A stretch of DNA of 64,000 nucleotides. Origin: Porpolomopsis calyptriformis. Lineage: Eukaryota; Basidiomycota; Agaricomycetes; Agaricales; Hygrophoraceae. How positions within the stretch are numbered: the stretch's first letter is position 1; every line of letters starts with the position of its first letter. Both the position numbers and the translations under genes were made by a program. Of this stretch, positions 33,134 to 44,084 are shown piece by piece. The notes beneath the pieces were generated by a model. That model worked only from the letters and a program-made list of their open reading frames with translations, ran no database searches and was not told the origin of the DNA. The DNA lies in NCBI GenBank assembly GCA_951640195.1, contig OX621166.1, positions 1,480,501 to 1,544,500 on the forward strand, given 5' to 3'.

Positions 33134-33522
33134 TATTATAAACTGGTTGTTCGGAATGCATTTTACTTTTAATGTTCTGTCCCAAGAGTTAAGGTATGGT
33201 TCCAAGTCCTTGTTATTGGGTGGCTAATGAGGAATCAGACTTAAGGTCTGATATGTACAAGAGGTCCCCTTTATATACTGACTACTTATCGGTGTGAGTC
33301 AGTGTGACATAACATGAGTCAGAGATAAGAGTGAGTCATTGTGATCGATGATGAATCATAAGGAGGTGAAACATAGACAGAAATAAAGTGAGTCCATATA
33401 TGGATAAAGTCTTGGGGTAAGGTAATGGGGAATCCCAAGGAAAGGTTATGGGGAATCCCAAGATATGATAAGGAATTACATGGAGATAAGAGAGAGAAAG
33501 ATGAAAAATTATGACCGTAACA
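33134..33522 (-). promoter_or_regulatory. Element E 5' LTR with TATA box and TGAGTCA row
   Basis: 389 bp; the outer end reads TATTATAAAC (TGTTATAAAC in the other LTR) and GTAACA. It has TGAGTCA motifs near 33296, 33316 and 33333 on the plus strand, upstream of TATATAAA in element sense. It is followed by ATGGC at 33523-33527. Confidence 0.9.
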
Positions 33523-33527
33523 ATGGC

Positions 33528-33692
33528 ATACTGTATAGCCACACTATGAGCTATACAGTACTATAAAAATGTTGTAGGGTGCTATGTAGTGTCCCACAGA
33601 TCCAGACCTCTCTATGACACTATGACTACTAAGGTTTCCTATATAGGACTGCATAGTGGCATCTGGTTTTGCTGATGGAGGGAATGGGAAGG
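33528..33692. other. Short remnant between element E and the CACTA-like element
   Basis: 165 bp of pre-insertion sequence. It contains an inverted pair ACTGTATAGC / GCTATACAGT (33530-33559, 10-bp stem) and repeated CTATG words. No gene seen. It may be a fragment of a small inverted-repeat element. Confidence 0.35.
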
Positions 33693-33695
33693 AAT
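33693..33695. repeat. Target site duplication (left) of the CACTA-like element, AAT
   Basis: AAT directly precedes CACACTGG and AAT directly follows CCAGTGTG at 48812-48814. A 3-bp duplication is typical of CACTA (CMC) elements. Confidence 0.75.
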
Positions 33696-34159
33696 CACAC
33701 TGGAAAATACACAATTTCAGCTGGGCTGAAAACAAGACTGAAATTTAAGGTTTCTCTGTACATTTCAGGAATGCCGAAAACATTATTGAAACAAAAAAAA
33801 TCAGGATTCCCAAAATTGATAACGAAACTACATGAATATGTATTGTTTTAACAAGTCCTGAAATTCATCCCCAAACTGAATATTTCATGTACCCTGGAAC
33901 TAAAACCGATAGTCCAAGTTTTGGGTCCAATTTCGGGACAGCCTAATGTAAAAATTTCAGGTCCAAAAAAAACTCTTACTGAAATCTTAAATTTCATTAC
34001 CCATTTCGGGAGCTCTGACAAAAAAGATTTCATGTCCAATTTCACCCCTCCTGAAATGGAAACTGAAACCAATGTTTTCAGATTAGTTGGAGGATGAGCG
34101 GAGGGTGGGCGTAGGGTGGGCGTAGGGTGAGCGGAGGATGATTGGAGGATGAGCGGAGG
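33696..34159 (+). repeat. Left terminal inverted repeat of the CACTA-like element
   Basis: Inverse of about 48345-48811 over the whole length with few mismatches. Its body is full of TTTCAGG/CCTGAAAT words (for example near 33764, 33853, 33953, 34050). Its inner 75 bp is a tandem GGATGAGCGGAGG / GGTGGGCGTAGG array. Repeated subterminal words are the usual binding sites of CACTA transposase proteins. Confidence 0.9.
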
Positions 34160-34521
34160 TACAAGTACTATGCCTTGTTGTGAAAGAGAAAAAAATGATC
34201 AATTTGACGTGCTACAGTACATGTAAATTTAGCAGTTGATAAAATCGTTCGCAAGTCTATCATTGGTTTGGGCAGCTAGAAGGCAACCCTTCATGAATCT
34301 GAGTGAGTGCTTCCAGTTTGCTGGGGACCTCAGATCTGCTTTCCCAGACCTGATATCATCGAGATGTCATTGAAACCAAGCCTCACAATCTCTGGACCAG
34401 TAGCCCACGTTGAGACCTGAGACCATCCAAGCAGAAGGTTTTGGCCACCAAGAGACATCTGTAGTCTGATGTCCACCTTGGGTTCTGTTGGATTGACCTG
34501 CAACATCGTTAAAGGTATTCT

Positions 34522-36894
34522 CTATAATTCACGAAGGATGGACTCACCTGTGTCCACTTTATAAACACCACAGATTAAATTCACCTCATCCTCGGTCAAT
34601 TTGTCATCCCAGTAAGCAGTAGAGGATGGCTTCCCATCCCAAAGGCAAAATCCATCCTCAATGACGCCAGCCGAAGGCCCATAGCATACATTCTCATAAC
34701 CAACAGCTTCCCTGGAGAGACGAGCAACAATACCACCCATTAACATTGCAGCATGACCTCGCGCGGAACCGAGGAATCGATAACGAGCCGATTCATATGC
34801 AGTGTAGTCCATGTGATCTGGTTTGTAACCTGGTGGACGATATCCGAGACCATTGTAACAAGGTACAAAGTTCGGCAGCGGCCATCGAAGAGGTTCACCG
34901 CGGATGTAAGTATTGAAGGATATCCCTCTGTTCAATAACTGGTGCATGATTTCGATGAGATCAGGACCCCACTGGCGGCGTATGATTTCAACGACCGAAG
35001 CTGCACTGGTCAAGGCTAGTTCTAGCGAGGCTTCGGTAGATTTTGGTGTTATAAAGTAATATCGTTTGGTGGCTAGTGTCTCGCAACGAACATGTATTTT
35101 CCATGGCTGATGCGGTACAGTCTTGTGCTGCCGAAGGTCATACAGGTCCGTGGGCACATCAGACAAGGACGGGGCAGAGGTGAGATAGCTCATAAATGTG
35201 CACAAGGATTCCTTTACACCTCGTGATGGTTTGACACGATCCTCTTGCCACCCATTGCCAAGTAACTTATTTACTGTGTCCCAACTGAGTTTTTTCTGTG
35301 GATCCTTTACTTCACCAATCGGAGTCACAAAACCGAAGCGATAATATGCCAGGTCCTCAACATGATCATCAAACTCAAAGGCATGGTTATCGAGATCCCG
35401 CGTAAGATGAATACGATGCAAATCAGCGCTGGAAGAATAACGTCCTTCGTTGTGGTCAGGAGGATGAAGTGGATCGTCATCAAGAAGTGGGGGAAGTGCC
35501 TGGCCGAAGTCGTAACCATCGTCGTCATCATCGTAATCAACATTGGGACCTGTCGGCTCGTCAGCAGGGTCAAGTGCAGCGCAGAGATCCCACTTGTTAC
35601 GGAACGAATCATATCGGCATTGATTTGGGCCAAAATCTTCCCAGTAGGATTCATAGTTACCGCGACCAGCTGCTCAGCGTATTAAGAAACTATCCACATC
35701 CTCCCAAAAGTAAACCCGAGCCCCCTTTTTCCCTGGTACTAGACCAGTAGCTGCATACGCCTCTCGTTGCTTGCGAGATTCCCTTTCTACCAGGGTTTCC
35801 CTTTCAGCCAACGACTCATTGTGTTTGGCTCGGCGAGCAAAGAAGGACTTCCAGTCCTCGCCTTCTCGCTGACCACTGAATTTTTTGACTGGAGGGAACG
35901 ACCGGGAGGGTGTAGAATTAGGAGCGGCGGCGTCATCGGCAAGAATGGAAACCCCTGCCAAAGAGGTATCAGGGGTGGTGGTATCGTTGAGGGAAATAGT
36001 ATCGTGGACCAGACTAGTGTTGCTAGGAGGATAGGGGACTTGCGGAATGGAGCGTCGAAGCGTAACGAGGGTAGCGTTCATGGGTATGAGTTCCACACGA
36101 ATGCATGAAGGCACACGGTGAGGTATTTGGTGACCCCAGTGCAAGTACATAGGCATATTCATCCTTGCGAGGTACGGGAGCATCCATTTAAATTCGCAAG
36201 TTTCCATATCAATAAACCCGCCGACTTTGGGAGTATTGAAGAAATCTCTGGCCACAGAATTCTCCAGTTCGGTGAGCCATTGATGATGAATACCAGTTCT
36301 CGCCAAGACCTTTTCCCGCTAGTTGAAGTTATCACGATGGATGGTCTCCCAATCCATAAGCATGAGTAAAAGCATTATGGTTGCAATCAGAGGGACAAAG
36401 GCATCCCTTGATCGTGATACCACAACTTTCGCATCCCGTAACGAGCGATAATGGAGTTCATAGCCATATTGCGTTGGCCAGGTCCAGAATCGAAAATATC
36501 TTGGTAATGGCGCGGTGCTAAAGTGGAGCATAGCGCTAGCTATTGCTCGAAGATTTCATTCCAAAGTGGTCCACTCCAATAGGGTTGAATAGTCCATCAA
36601 CCAATTGTTCTTTGAGTGATGTTGTATTGGTATGGTTCAGTCATCATAGTATAGTCAATGGAAGAGAGGGCCGTAGAAGGGTAGGTGACAGGGGACCAAG
36701 AGCATGAAGGGAACTTCATCGAATACCCAACCAGTATTCCATATTTCAGGGAGGCTAAGTGCCGACAATGGATGGGGCCTGTCCTCGGGATGTGGTAGCC
36801 AGTTGAAGATGTCGGGATGGCCTCTCACAATTGTGAACAATCTGTTGTTGGCCAAGACATGACAGCCATCACAAGCGAAAGGTTGTGAGCCCAT
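34522..36894 (-). pseudogene. Cargo gene of unknown function, broken by stops
   Basis: The minus-strand gene starts MGSQPFACDGCHVLANNR (ATG 36894). It continues through LPHPEDRPHPLSALSLPEIWN, a segment with three TGA stops at about 36532-36654, IATIMLLLMLMDWETIHRDN, TAG at 36319-36321, HHQWLTELENSVARDFF, a Ser/Pro-rich linker, DWKSFFARRAKHNESLAERE, TGA at 35674-35676, RGNYESYWEDFGPNQCRYDS and a globular C-terminal 300 residues to 34522. I recognise the overall pattern as an uncharacterised agaricomycete family but no domain. All stops are compatible with C-to-T decay. Confidence 0.6.
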
Positions 36895-37343
36895 CTAGAA
36901 AGAGCATTAGCCAAATTCTGAATGGGTAACTGAGAAACTTACGATTTCGCTAAACGATGATCTAAAAGTTGCAAACTAATCTAGGTCGCCGGCGAGAGTT
37001 AATCCAATGGACGTTTGAATGATCATTGGACAAAGAAGGGTCAATAGGAGAAGAGCGTTGAATAGGATCAGATTGTTGAGTCGTAACAGAACTTTAGATA
37101 AGATCAGTGTCCAATAGGTGTTAGAACGCCTAGTGGACAAATGAAAAGGAGCGGAAAGTGTAAGACCTGTCTATCAAGAAGAGTCTAGTTGGTGTTAGAA
37201 CACCTGCTGGACCAGGTAGATGGTGGTTGAAGGTTGAATGCAACACAGTGTCATGTGACACTCATGCGCTCTTTGTTACACTTTGTTACGCTTTGTTACG
37301 CTCCTGCATTCGAGCAGAGTTTAAATGAACTTCACACTTCCTC

Positions 37344-37368
37344 CTGCATGATGTTCGACGTCATGCAG
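37344..37368. repeat. 25-bp palindromic motif, copy 1
   Basis: Starts CTGCATGATGTTC and ends GACGTCATGCAG, an almost perfect 25-bp inverted sequence. Other copies are at 37590-37614, 43708-43732 and 43945-43969. Confidence 0.8.
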
Positions 37369-37589
37369 TACTTAGAGCTCAACAAAGGGCTACACTATGT
37401 TCTAACGTAGTAAAGTCCTTGTCAGCGCAGCTACTCAAGTCAGGTTAAGCCCTGAATTTTCTGCACGCTGTTTCTACGATGTCTATTCCTCATTATGGGT
37501 CACTTCTTCTGGCCCACACTTCTGTTCTTATTATCGAATGCACACTCGTTGTCTACTGTCAAATACCCCATCTCTCCCCTCATCCACTA

Positions 37590-37614
37590 CTGCATAACGT
37601 TCAACGTTGTTCAG
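37590..37614. repeat. 25-bp palindromic motif, copy 2
   Basis: Starts CTGCATAACGTTC and ends AACGTTGTTCAG; same length and register as copy 1, 246 bp downstream. Confidence 0.75.
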
Positions 37615-37716
37615 CTCCCCACTCTTGGTTTCTGCTAGGCCTGCCATTGTACCTTGTCGGCATCGTAACTCCCTGCTCTCCCAAACCATGCCAGATCCTC
37701 TCCAAAACAACAGGGC

Positions 37717-39157
37717 TTACAGACTGTGTTCCCAAAGATGTATCAAGCTAGTCATCCATTGATCAGGAGAGTCCTCCCACCAACAACGAACACATACCTC
37801 GATATTCTGGCAGACGAACGCAAGGGATGCTAAAAACATGAGGACTTGCAATGCCATTTTTATGTGCTTCCAGGTGCGGTTGGGACCTTCAGTATCATGC
37901 TCCAGATGTTTATTATGACACTTTTTCCAGACCAAGATAGGGTTATTCTTGCCAGTTTCGCGCGACCTGGCTGTGAGAATGATGGGGGTACCATTCAAAT
38001 CTGTTGCCTAAAATTTCCTTAGTTCGCGGTCAACTAGACAGATCTCTCTCACCGTGATGGTCTGTGTCCAATCATCAGGATCCACCCTCAGCTCATCCAC
38101 TACCTCACCACTTCTCCTATCGAAAACGTAGACCACTCCGTGATCACTTCCACTGAGTATGCCGCTACAGTCTTCTGTAAAGGAGACTTGTCGCGGCCTC
38201 TGCGACCTCGTAATTGGGACAGGAAATGTGCGAATCCACACCCCAGTATTGAGTTGGTAAAGAGCTACACCCTGAGCAGGGTCATCAATACAGAAGACTC
38301 CCTTCCTCGAATTCACTGCTGCATCACCACTGAGTGTGAAGTGAACATCGTAGCTTAAACTCGACAATTCAAGAACGTACATCATCCCCCCAATCATTCT
38401 TGTGTGCTCCACCATTCCATCACTCCCTCGTAGGGTATGTCTGCAAGGATTTAGCCTCTATCCATCCTGACCGCTGGAACTAAGCTCACATATGGCCATC
38501 ATAGAGTCCGAAAGCTATTACATCCCTGGTGTCGCTATTCATGTGTCCAAATGCAACTGCCTTTTGGAGAAAGCTCTTGACAGTCACGGAGAAGATAACG
38601 CGAGGTTTCATCAACCCGTCTATTGTGAACAGCTGTATTACTGAATCATGATTGCCTATGATGAGACGGTTCAATGCTGTATCGAATGCGAGCCCTGTGA
38701 TCTCGCTAGGGTTGGCGAGCTGCAGACAGTGCAGCTCCTCAAAGGGAGCCTAGCAATTTGTCAGCACAACGACTTATGCCTTAGGTGAGCACTCACCGAA
38801 GCGCGCCTGTTTTGCTTTTGCTTCCAACAAATGAGATACCCATTTTGTGTTCCATAAAATAGTGCCTCGTCTGGCTCATCTTCACGCCTAGTCCAGACAA
38901 TGGCAGTTGTAGCCCCCCTCTGGCCCGCCCCACCCACACCCTCGATTCCCTTCATCGTTAGAAGACTCCACAGTCTTACGCCATCGGTTCCTATAAATGC
39001 TCAACATAACTTCCAGGCACAGTTGCAGACACTTACCTCCGCTCGCAAGGACTTTCCCATCCTCAGTTGCACGTAAACATAAAATTGCGCCAATGTGACC
39101 TTTCAAGGTGGCTTGGAGGGCGTATTTATTATTAAGAGCAGATGGACTGTGGGTCAT
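37717..39157 (-). CDS. WD40-repeat protein with a C-terminal hydrophobic segment (cargo gene)
   Basis: Minus strand, ATG at 39157-39155. Exon stretches read YALQATLKGHIGAILCLRAT, DGVRLWS, WTRREDEPDEALFYGTQNGY, NRLIIGNHDSVIQLFTIDG, HTLRGSDGMVEHTRMIGG, SFTEDCSGILSGSDHGVVYV and DRRSGEVVDEL, the GH...WD-like blade pattern of a beta propeller. Four or five introns of about 50-60 bp with GT-AG ends connect them (for example GTGAGC...TTGCAG near 38460-38515). The end has a hydrophobic LQVLMFLASLAFVCQNIE segment, a possible membrane anchor. No premature stop is needed if these introns are spliced. Role unknown; probably a protein-binding scaffold. Confidence 0.7.
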
Positions 39158-39399
39158 AGTGTGCCTTGAGGTTCACAAATCTGCCTGTCCGTTTTAAACT
39201 CTTAGTCAACAATGGGCTGCCTTCGCCAACAAGCGATGATCAAGCGAGAGCCTCGTGGCCTATTGTACGACTTTCCTTATAGGGACACAGATCGGACTGC
39301 TGATAAAATAAATACCACTTGCCCCATTATCTTACACCGTTCGATGGCAACGTCTTCGCCCATTCCTCATCTTGCTTATGTCATCCCCCCCCCCGTCCC

Positions 39400-40157
39400 A
39401 TGATGGTTCTATTGTCGGCCACGGATCTCTTTGATTATCACAATCCCATCCAATCTCTGCTAGTGCATGAAGATCTTACTGACAAAGATTCTCAACGCTG
39501 TCACCCACCTTCAAACCTTGATGTCCAAGGAGACCGAAATTGCGACACCACTCCTCACACGTTGTCTCCAGATGCAGAGTCGAGGCTGTTGACTCCTGAA
39601 ACATCTAAAGATGAAAGGACCGTGGATAGTGCCGAGAACAATCATCCTAGCCAGGCTACTCACCGTGTCACCTTCGCGTCCCCACAACCAATGTCTGTGA
39701 GAATCAAAATTTCTAGGCTAAAGGGGGCGGGTCATAAGCTGCTTCGTGACCTCTTAAACTGGGAGCCAGTTATATTGGAGGGTGTCAAGGTCCGTTTCCG
39801 TTTATCGGGTTACATTTGCCTCCATAATCTAACATATTATTTAGGATCATCTTCGATTTTATATTTCCAAACACCTGAAGAAATCAGAATGTTTTAAAGA
39901 CCAAGACAAGGATCGACTCAACAAAGTCAAGGCATTGGTAGAATAGTTATTTTTCTATGGGACTCCACAATGACATTATTTTACAGATGGTGGATGAATT
40001 TCCTATCCTCAATGAGTTTGAGAACTGCTGGCCGCTCAATCTCATGCTTATTGCCCAACTCAAGTATACCTCGGCTGCGTCAAAAGGGTCCGCAGCCAAG
40101 CGGGTTGTAACAGTGGTGAAGAATTCGGTTGCTGCTACTACTCGCCGTCAGACTTGA
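39400..40157 (+). CDS. Cargo gene of unknown function
   Basis: ATG at 39400. Exon 1 is acidic and Ser/Thr-rich, then THRVTFASPQPMSVRIKISR (about 39660-39715) and RLKGAGHKLLRDLLNWEPV. An intron GTCCG...TTTAG (about 39790-39844) joins it to DHLRFYISKHLKKSECFKDQ, and a second junction near 39940-39986 leads to PILNEFENCWPLNLMLIAQL and a Ser/Ala/Lys-rich tail ending at TGA 40155-40157. The pattern recalls an uncharacterised agaricomycete protein family seen in repeats. A TAG near 39942 is either inside an intron or a break. Confidence 0.5.
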
Positions 40158-40500
40158 TCTTCCAGTTTCCAATTGTAATACATCACGTAAATGAAAATTT
40201 GATCAATTGCCCATGTGCCTGCGCTGGACACTATTGTCTTTTTTCGATCGTCCACTCTCTATCCCTATTTAAATGGACGAAAAATGTTCCTTCAAGCACC
40301 CTTTAACACACAGCCAGCTCGTTCATATGGTCAATCAACATCAATTCCTTCCCCACTCATCTCTGGCGAGTATTCAATCCAACTTATTTGCTGCTAGGAT
40401 TGACGATATTATAGCCTAACACCTTCCTTCACTGCCACCTTTACAGCGCCAGATCTGCCTCTCCAATAAACATTGTTGCCCATACGTATTGCGCATCTTC
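40158..40500. other. Spacer between cargo genes
   Basis: AT-rich with no convincing coding sequence. TATTTAAATGG near 40265 and the CCCTTTAACACACAGCC-like pyrimidine stretch near 40300 could belong to the promoter and leader of the next gene. Confidence 0.3.
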
Positions 40501-40898
40501 TAATCCCCAAACCCCTCGTTATCCTTGTGTGGAAGGCCTGCTGGACTGCCCGAAGATCCAGTCATATGTGCACGACACATACGTTTATATCAAGAAAGGC
40601 CGCGTAACTACTACTCTTCACATCTTTTTCAAGAGACACACCCATCTACCTTGTAATCACCAACTGGGTGTGCAAGGGGATGTCTTAGTCATGAGGGTTG
40701 CTTCGAAAAGCAAGGAGTCTGTTGTGAACATGCGAGGATCTGACTGGCGACTTGCTGACTATGCGGCCAGATGGTGAGTTTCTAATTTCAACCAGCAAGT
40801 GAGACTCACAATAGTACAGGGTTGCTCCCATGCTTCGTCACTTTCAAAAATATTCGCGTAAATTTCCAAAGGAGATCGAACTGGTTATGTCGCGATGA
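40501..40898 (+). CDS. Small cargo gene of unknown function
   Basis: The open frame around 40508-40774 contains GLLDCPKIQSYVHDTYVYIK and FKRHTHLPCNHQL...GDVLVMRVASKSKESVVNMRGSDW. An intron GTGAGT...GTACAG (about 40774-40819) leads to VAPMLRHFQKYSRKFPKEIE and the stop at 40896-40898. The first exon's start is uncertain (ATG 40529 or further upstream). I recognise no domain. The splice sites and continuous frame support a real gene of roughly 110-130 residues. Confidence 0.5.
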
Positions 40899-41547
40899 CC
40901 GTGGGTTTAATTAATTAAGAATGATAAATGTTCTATTGAATAGATCTAGTTAAACGATAAATAATATCACGTTTCAATCAAATATAATGGTTGCCTGACA
41001 TTGGAAACAGAGTCGGTAGAACAATGAAGTAAAAAAAAAAAAGAGGGGGGTTGGGACCACAATGGAGCCAGTATTCTGATATCGAACAATGAACAGAGGA
41101 GCTGAACCTGCTTCCTCGATTATAAGGCAATTCGTCTCAGATGATTCTTAATCAACTCCTTGTCTCAGGCGTTCAACACCAGAGACCTGTCAATCAGCCA
41201 AGCGTAATTCTACTCACATTCCTTGACGGTTACCAATGTCGCATATCTTGCCATCCTCTACGCAAGGTTTACAAGGACGAGGGAATAGTGCTAGTGATAA
41301 TCACCCACCGCCGCACCCAGCGCCAGGGGCCTTTGCCTCTGCCTCTGATGACACCACTGGTGATCATCAGAACATCCTGCAGGTGTGTATTCTCACATTA
41401 GCCTCACGGAGTGAATTGATATGATCCCAGGACACACCATCCAAAAGGCATGCTGTAGCAGGGCCTTCCCGTGTTCGATTTGAAGTGGTGTGCAGATTCC
41501 TGCTTGAGAGGTTCTAGAAATCTCAATAGCGTTTTTTTTTGTGTCAG
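40899..41547. other. Gene-poor stretch of the CACTA-like element
   Basis: AT-rich 40900-41130 with a poly-A run at 41031-41043 followed by a G run. The region 41140-41420 has short open frames but no family resemblance I can support; it may hold the first exon of the next gene. Confidence 0.3.
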
Positions 41548-43621
41548 GTTGTGTCAGATGCCCAATATCATGCGAAGAAGGCCATGCGTGAAGCTGCTGA
41601 GCGCAAAAGAGAAAACAATTGAGTTATGAATATCTCACAGGAACTCAACCAGGTTCGGGCTGCCATGACAGCTATGGCACATGAGAGGGAGACATGGAAG
41701 CAGCAACAGTTGGAGATGCTCCGCAGGGAGTTCGACAAAAATATTGAACAACGATCGGAACAGCTGTGGCAGGAGCTCGCACAACAACTTCCAATGCAAG
41801 AACAGGAAGATGACAACCACCTCGAGACACAGATGGTGGAGCAAATGGTGTATTTTGAGAATCAGGTCGAACAACTACAAGGTGACAATCAGCACCTGGT
41901 AGGTGACTAGTTCAACAGCGCATAGCTACTGACAAAGGGACATGCACCAGGCACAAGAGAAAGATGCACTGCAGAGAGGATTTGAATGGGACTTGGTAAT
42001 ATTCCTTCGCAAAATTTGATCATCAAAAGTAATAGATTTGATAGAATGACAGAATGGGTGAAATCGCATTGATGAGGCAGCAACTCCCTTCAGTCAGTCT
42101 AAGCGCAGTTCTCCGATGTTACAACAGCTGATGTTCAACACCAAAGTTTCCTGGGATATCACCTACCACCCCTCCGAGATCTGCAACCCCCCAAGGACTG
42201 CGAGAAAGCTTCCCCCGAACCCCTCCGCAAGGAATCCCTCGATTTGTGACACTGGCTTTGCAAGCTGCTCGAAACACTCAAGCTTTCGATAAGGCGATGG
42301 GGCATAAAGGTGGTACAATTCCCACCATCCCCTTGCGACTGGCTCCGACTCTGGCATCAAATTCAACCGTCCCAGTTGAAGCAGAGGGAACTCCTACAGT
42401 ACCAGAGTTGGTGCTAACATTCAACCTACAAGACCCCAGGTCTGTGGAAACGGTGAAGCTAGTGGTTGAAGAGGTGTTGAAAAGATTGGGCCATGTAACA
42501 TTTGATGGCACTCATCAAAAGACAAAGGGTAGCAAGTGGAGAAGAAAGGAGTCGTCAATCAAGGCCCAGCAGGCCATTATGAGCCCAGAACAGGACTGTT
42601 GGTGGAAAGTAAGGATATCAATCACTTTGCTAACCAGTTCCCTCATACTTCCACCTATAGCAAGCGATACGAGAAGTGTGGAAGTACACGTTTGGCACTA
42701 CTGGGGCCAACGACTTCACAACCTACATCCCCGCACAGGAAGAGGATGTTGAAACCTGCAATGCTGGCACCAGGAACGACCCCAATATGCAGCTTGATTT
42801 TGGCAATGGTTTTTCCAAGTCTAGATGGAACCGATTAATCCTTCAGCGAATTTGCGATTCTATAATCACTACGCGTGAGAAACAAGGCAGCTGGGACCTT
42901 CCTGATGTCTCTTATGAGTATATCATGGGGGAGCTAGAGGGGCAGCTTAAGAGATTGCAACAAGCATGGGCACAGGTGCAACCTCGCTTCTTGCCAGAGG
43001 TTGGTTGGATGGAGACATTTGAACAAGTTGAAACACATGTCCAGACATACTCCAGGAAGCGGATGGCCAATGTGAATGGGAGAGCCCTTCAGAAATGAGT
43101 AAATGCACTATCTGAATCGAAAAAATCATTTATACTGACCGTGGTGACAGAAATTCGATAAACGCTTGAATACTGTGGAGAAGGTGATTCGAATCAAGGC
43201 TAGCTAAGGCGCTATTGACCTGCCAACAGGGGAGTATTTCCGAGAAATCCTCAACAAGTTATCGATTGAGGGGATGTCTTCTGAGGAGGGTGATGTTGAG
43301 ACAATAGGTGGCCACACAATGTCAGTGTATCATGTGAAGCTGTGTCTATGGCGTGCAAAGGAGGTAGGTGACTATCTCAGGATCATTGATAAGACTGGGG
43401 AGTTGCCTGGTATTTGTGGAACCAAGGGAAGTAAAAGCGCTCCAAGGACCCGAACAACCATTCCTGGGAGGTCAGAAGCTAAAACAAATCTTCCATGGAA
43501 GATGTACGATCCCCAATGGCTCACCGACCAAGAAAAAGAAAGACTGTGGTATGTGGAGGATGAATTGTGTGTATCAGAGGAGGCTTTTGAACTTTTGGTA
43601 CTGGCTACGGCGAATCTCTGA
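41548..43621 (+). pseudogene. Cargo gene: coiled-coil protein of unknown function with two or more stops
   Basis: Spliced plus-strand gene. Exon parts: VSDAQYHAKKAMREAAERKR then TGA (about 41620); a long coiled coil NISQELNQVRAAMTAMAHER to LQGDNQHL (41626-41900); LTFNLQDPRSVETVKLVVEE (about 42408-42470) in a Pro-rich region; DFTTYIPAQEEDVETCNAGT (about 42708-42770); GWMETFEQVETHVQTYSRKR (about 43010-43065); FDKRLNTVEKVIRIKAS then TAA (about 43204); DLPTGEYFREILNKLSIEGM; LPWKMYDPQWLTDQEKERLW and an acidic end at 43621. The pattern resembles a repetitive agaricomycete family; no enzymatic domain seen. Confidence 0.5.
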
Positions 43622-43707
43622 GGTGGTCCTTGTAGTGAGAATAGGGTTTGTAAATAGACACCAGTCTAGATATCATTATCATTAGAACGGCAACAATAGA
43701 AATGCAT

Positions 43708-43732
43708 CTGCACAATGTTAAACATCATGCAG
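43708..43732. repeat. 25-bp palindromic motif, copy 3
   Basis: Starts CTGCACAATGTTA and ends AACATCATGCAG; same register as the copies at 37344, 37590 and 43945. Confidence 0.8.
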
Positions 43733-43754
43733 CACCGAACAAGAGATCAGAAGG

Positions 43755-43882
43755 ATGACGATGACGGTGACGATGATGATGATGATGATGGTGACAATGA
43801 CAGTGACAATGACAGTGACGATGACAGTGATGATGATGGTGATGATGATGATGATGATGACGGTGACAGTGACAGTGACAAG
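43755..43882. repeat. GAT/GAC trinucleotide microsatellite
   Basis: About 125 bp of GATGAC, GATGAT, GGTGAC and AGTGAC units. It yields a meaningless Asp-rich frame and should not be read as a protein. Confidence 0.9.
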
Positions 43883-43944
43883 GGCATGAACTACGCGATC
43901 AGAACAGCCATCTGAACAACATTGAACAGTGTTCAAGAGGCTAT

Positions 43945-43969
43945 CTGCACAATGTTGAACGTCGTGCAG
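43945..43969. repeat. 25-bp palindromic motif, copy 4
   Basis: Starts CTGCACAATGTTG and ends AACGTCGTGCAG; 237 bp after copy 3, with the microsatellite between them. Confidence 0.8.
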
Positions 43970-44084
43970 AGTGGTTGTGGGAGTTGATGAGTGCCGACAA
44001 ACTGGCCACAACACAAAGATCACATGACTTTGCGCTCTCTCTCACATCCCTCCAGGTGTTCTAACATCTGGTGGATCTGCTTAC

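Larger units (their letters stand above)
12452..33522 (-). mobile_element. Ty3/gypsy chromovirus E, carrying a Tc1 element and element D
   Basis: A minus-strand gypsy element whose two LTRs are both 389 bp once the Tc1 insertion is removed (12452-12456 plus 20915-21298; 33134-33522). Without its passengers the element would be about 5.7 kb. It is flanked by ATGGC on both sides. Gag, Pol with chromodomain and an extra 3' frame are recognisable but heavily interrupted by stops. The 5-bp outer stub of the 3' LTR at 12452-12456 is separated from the rest by the whole Tc1/C block. Confidence 0.9.
36895..37716. other. Gene-free stretch of the CACTA-like element with short palindromes
   Basis: No coding sequence supported. 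It contains two near-palindromes AGGTGTTAGAACGCCT (about 37117) and GGTGTTAGAACACC (about 37193), three tandem TTTGTTACGC-type units (about 37274-37312), and two copies of a 25-bp palindromic motif at 37344-37368 and 37590-37614 that recur at 43708 and 43945. Confidence 0.5.

Noticed and set aside
43715..43915. Asp-rich small protein
   Set aside because: Translation of the GAT/GAC microsatellite only.
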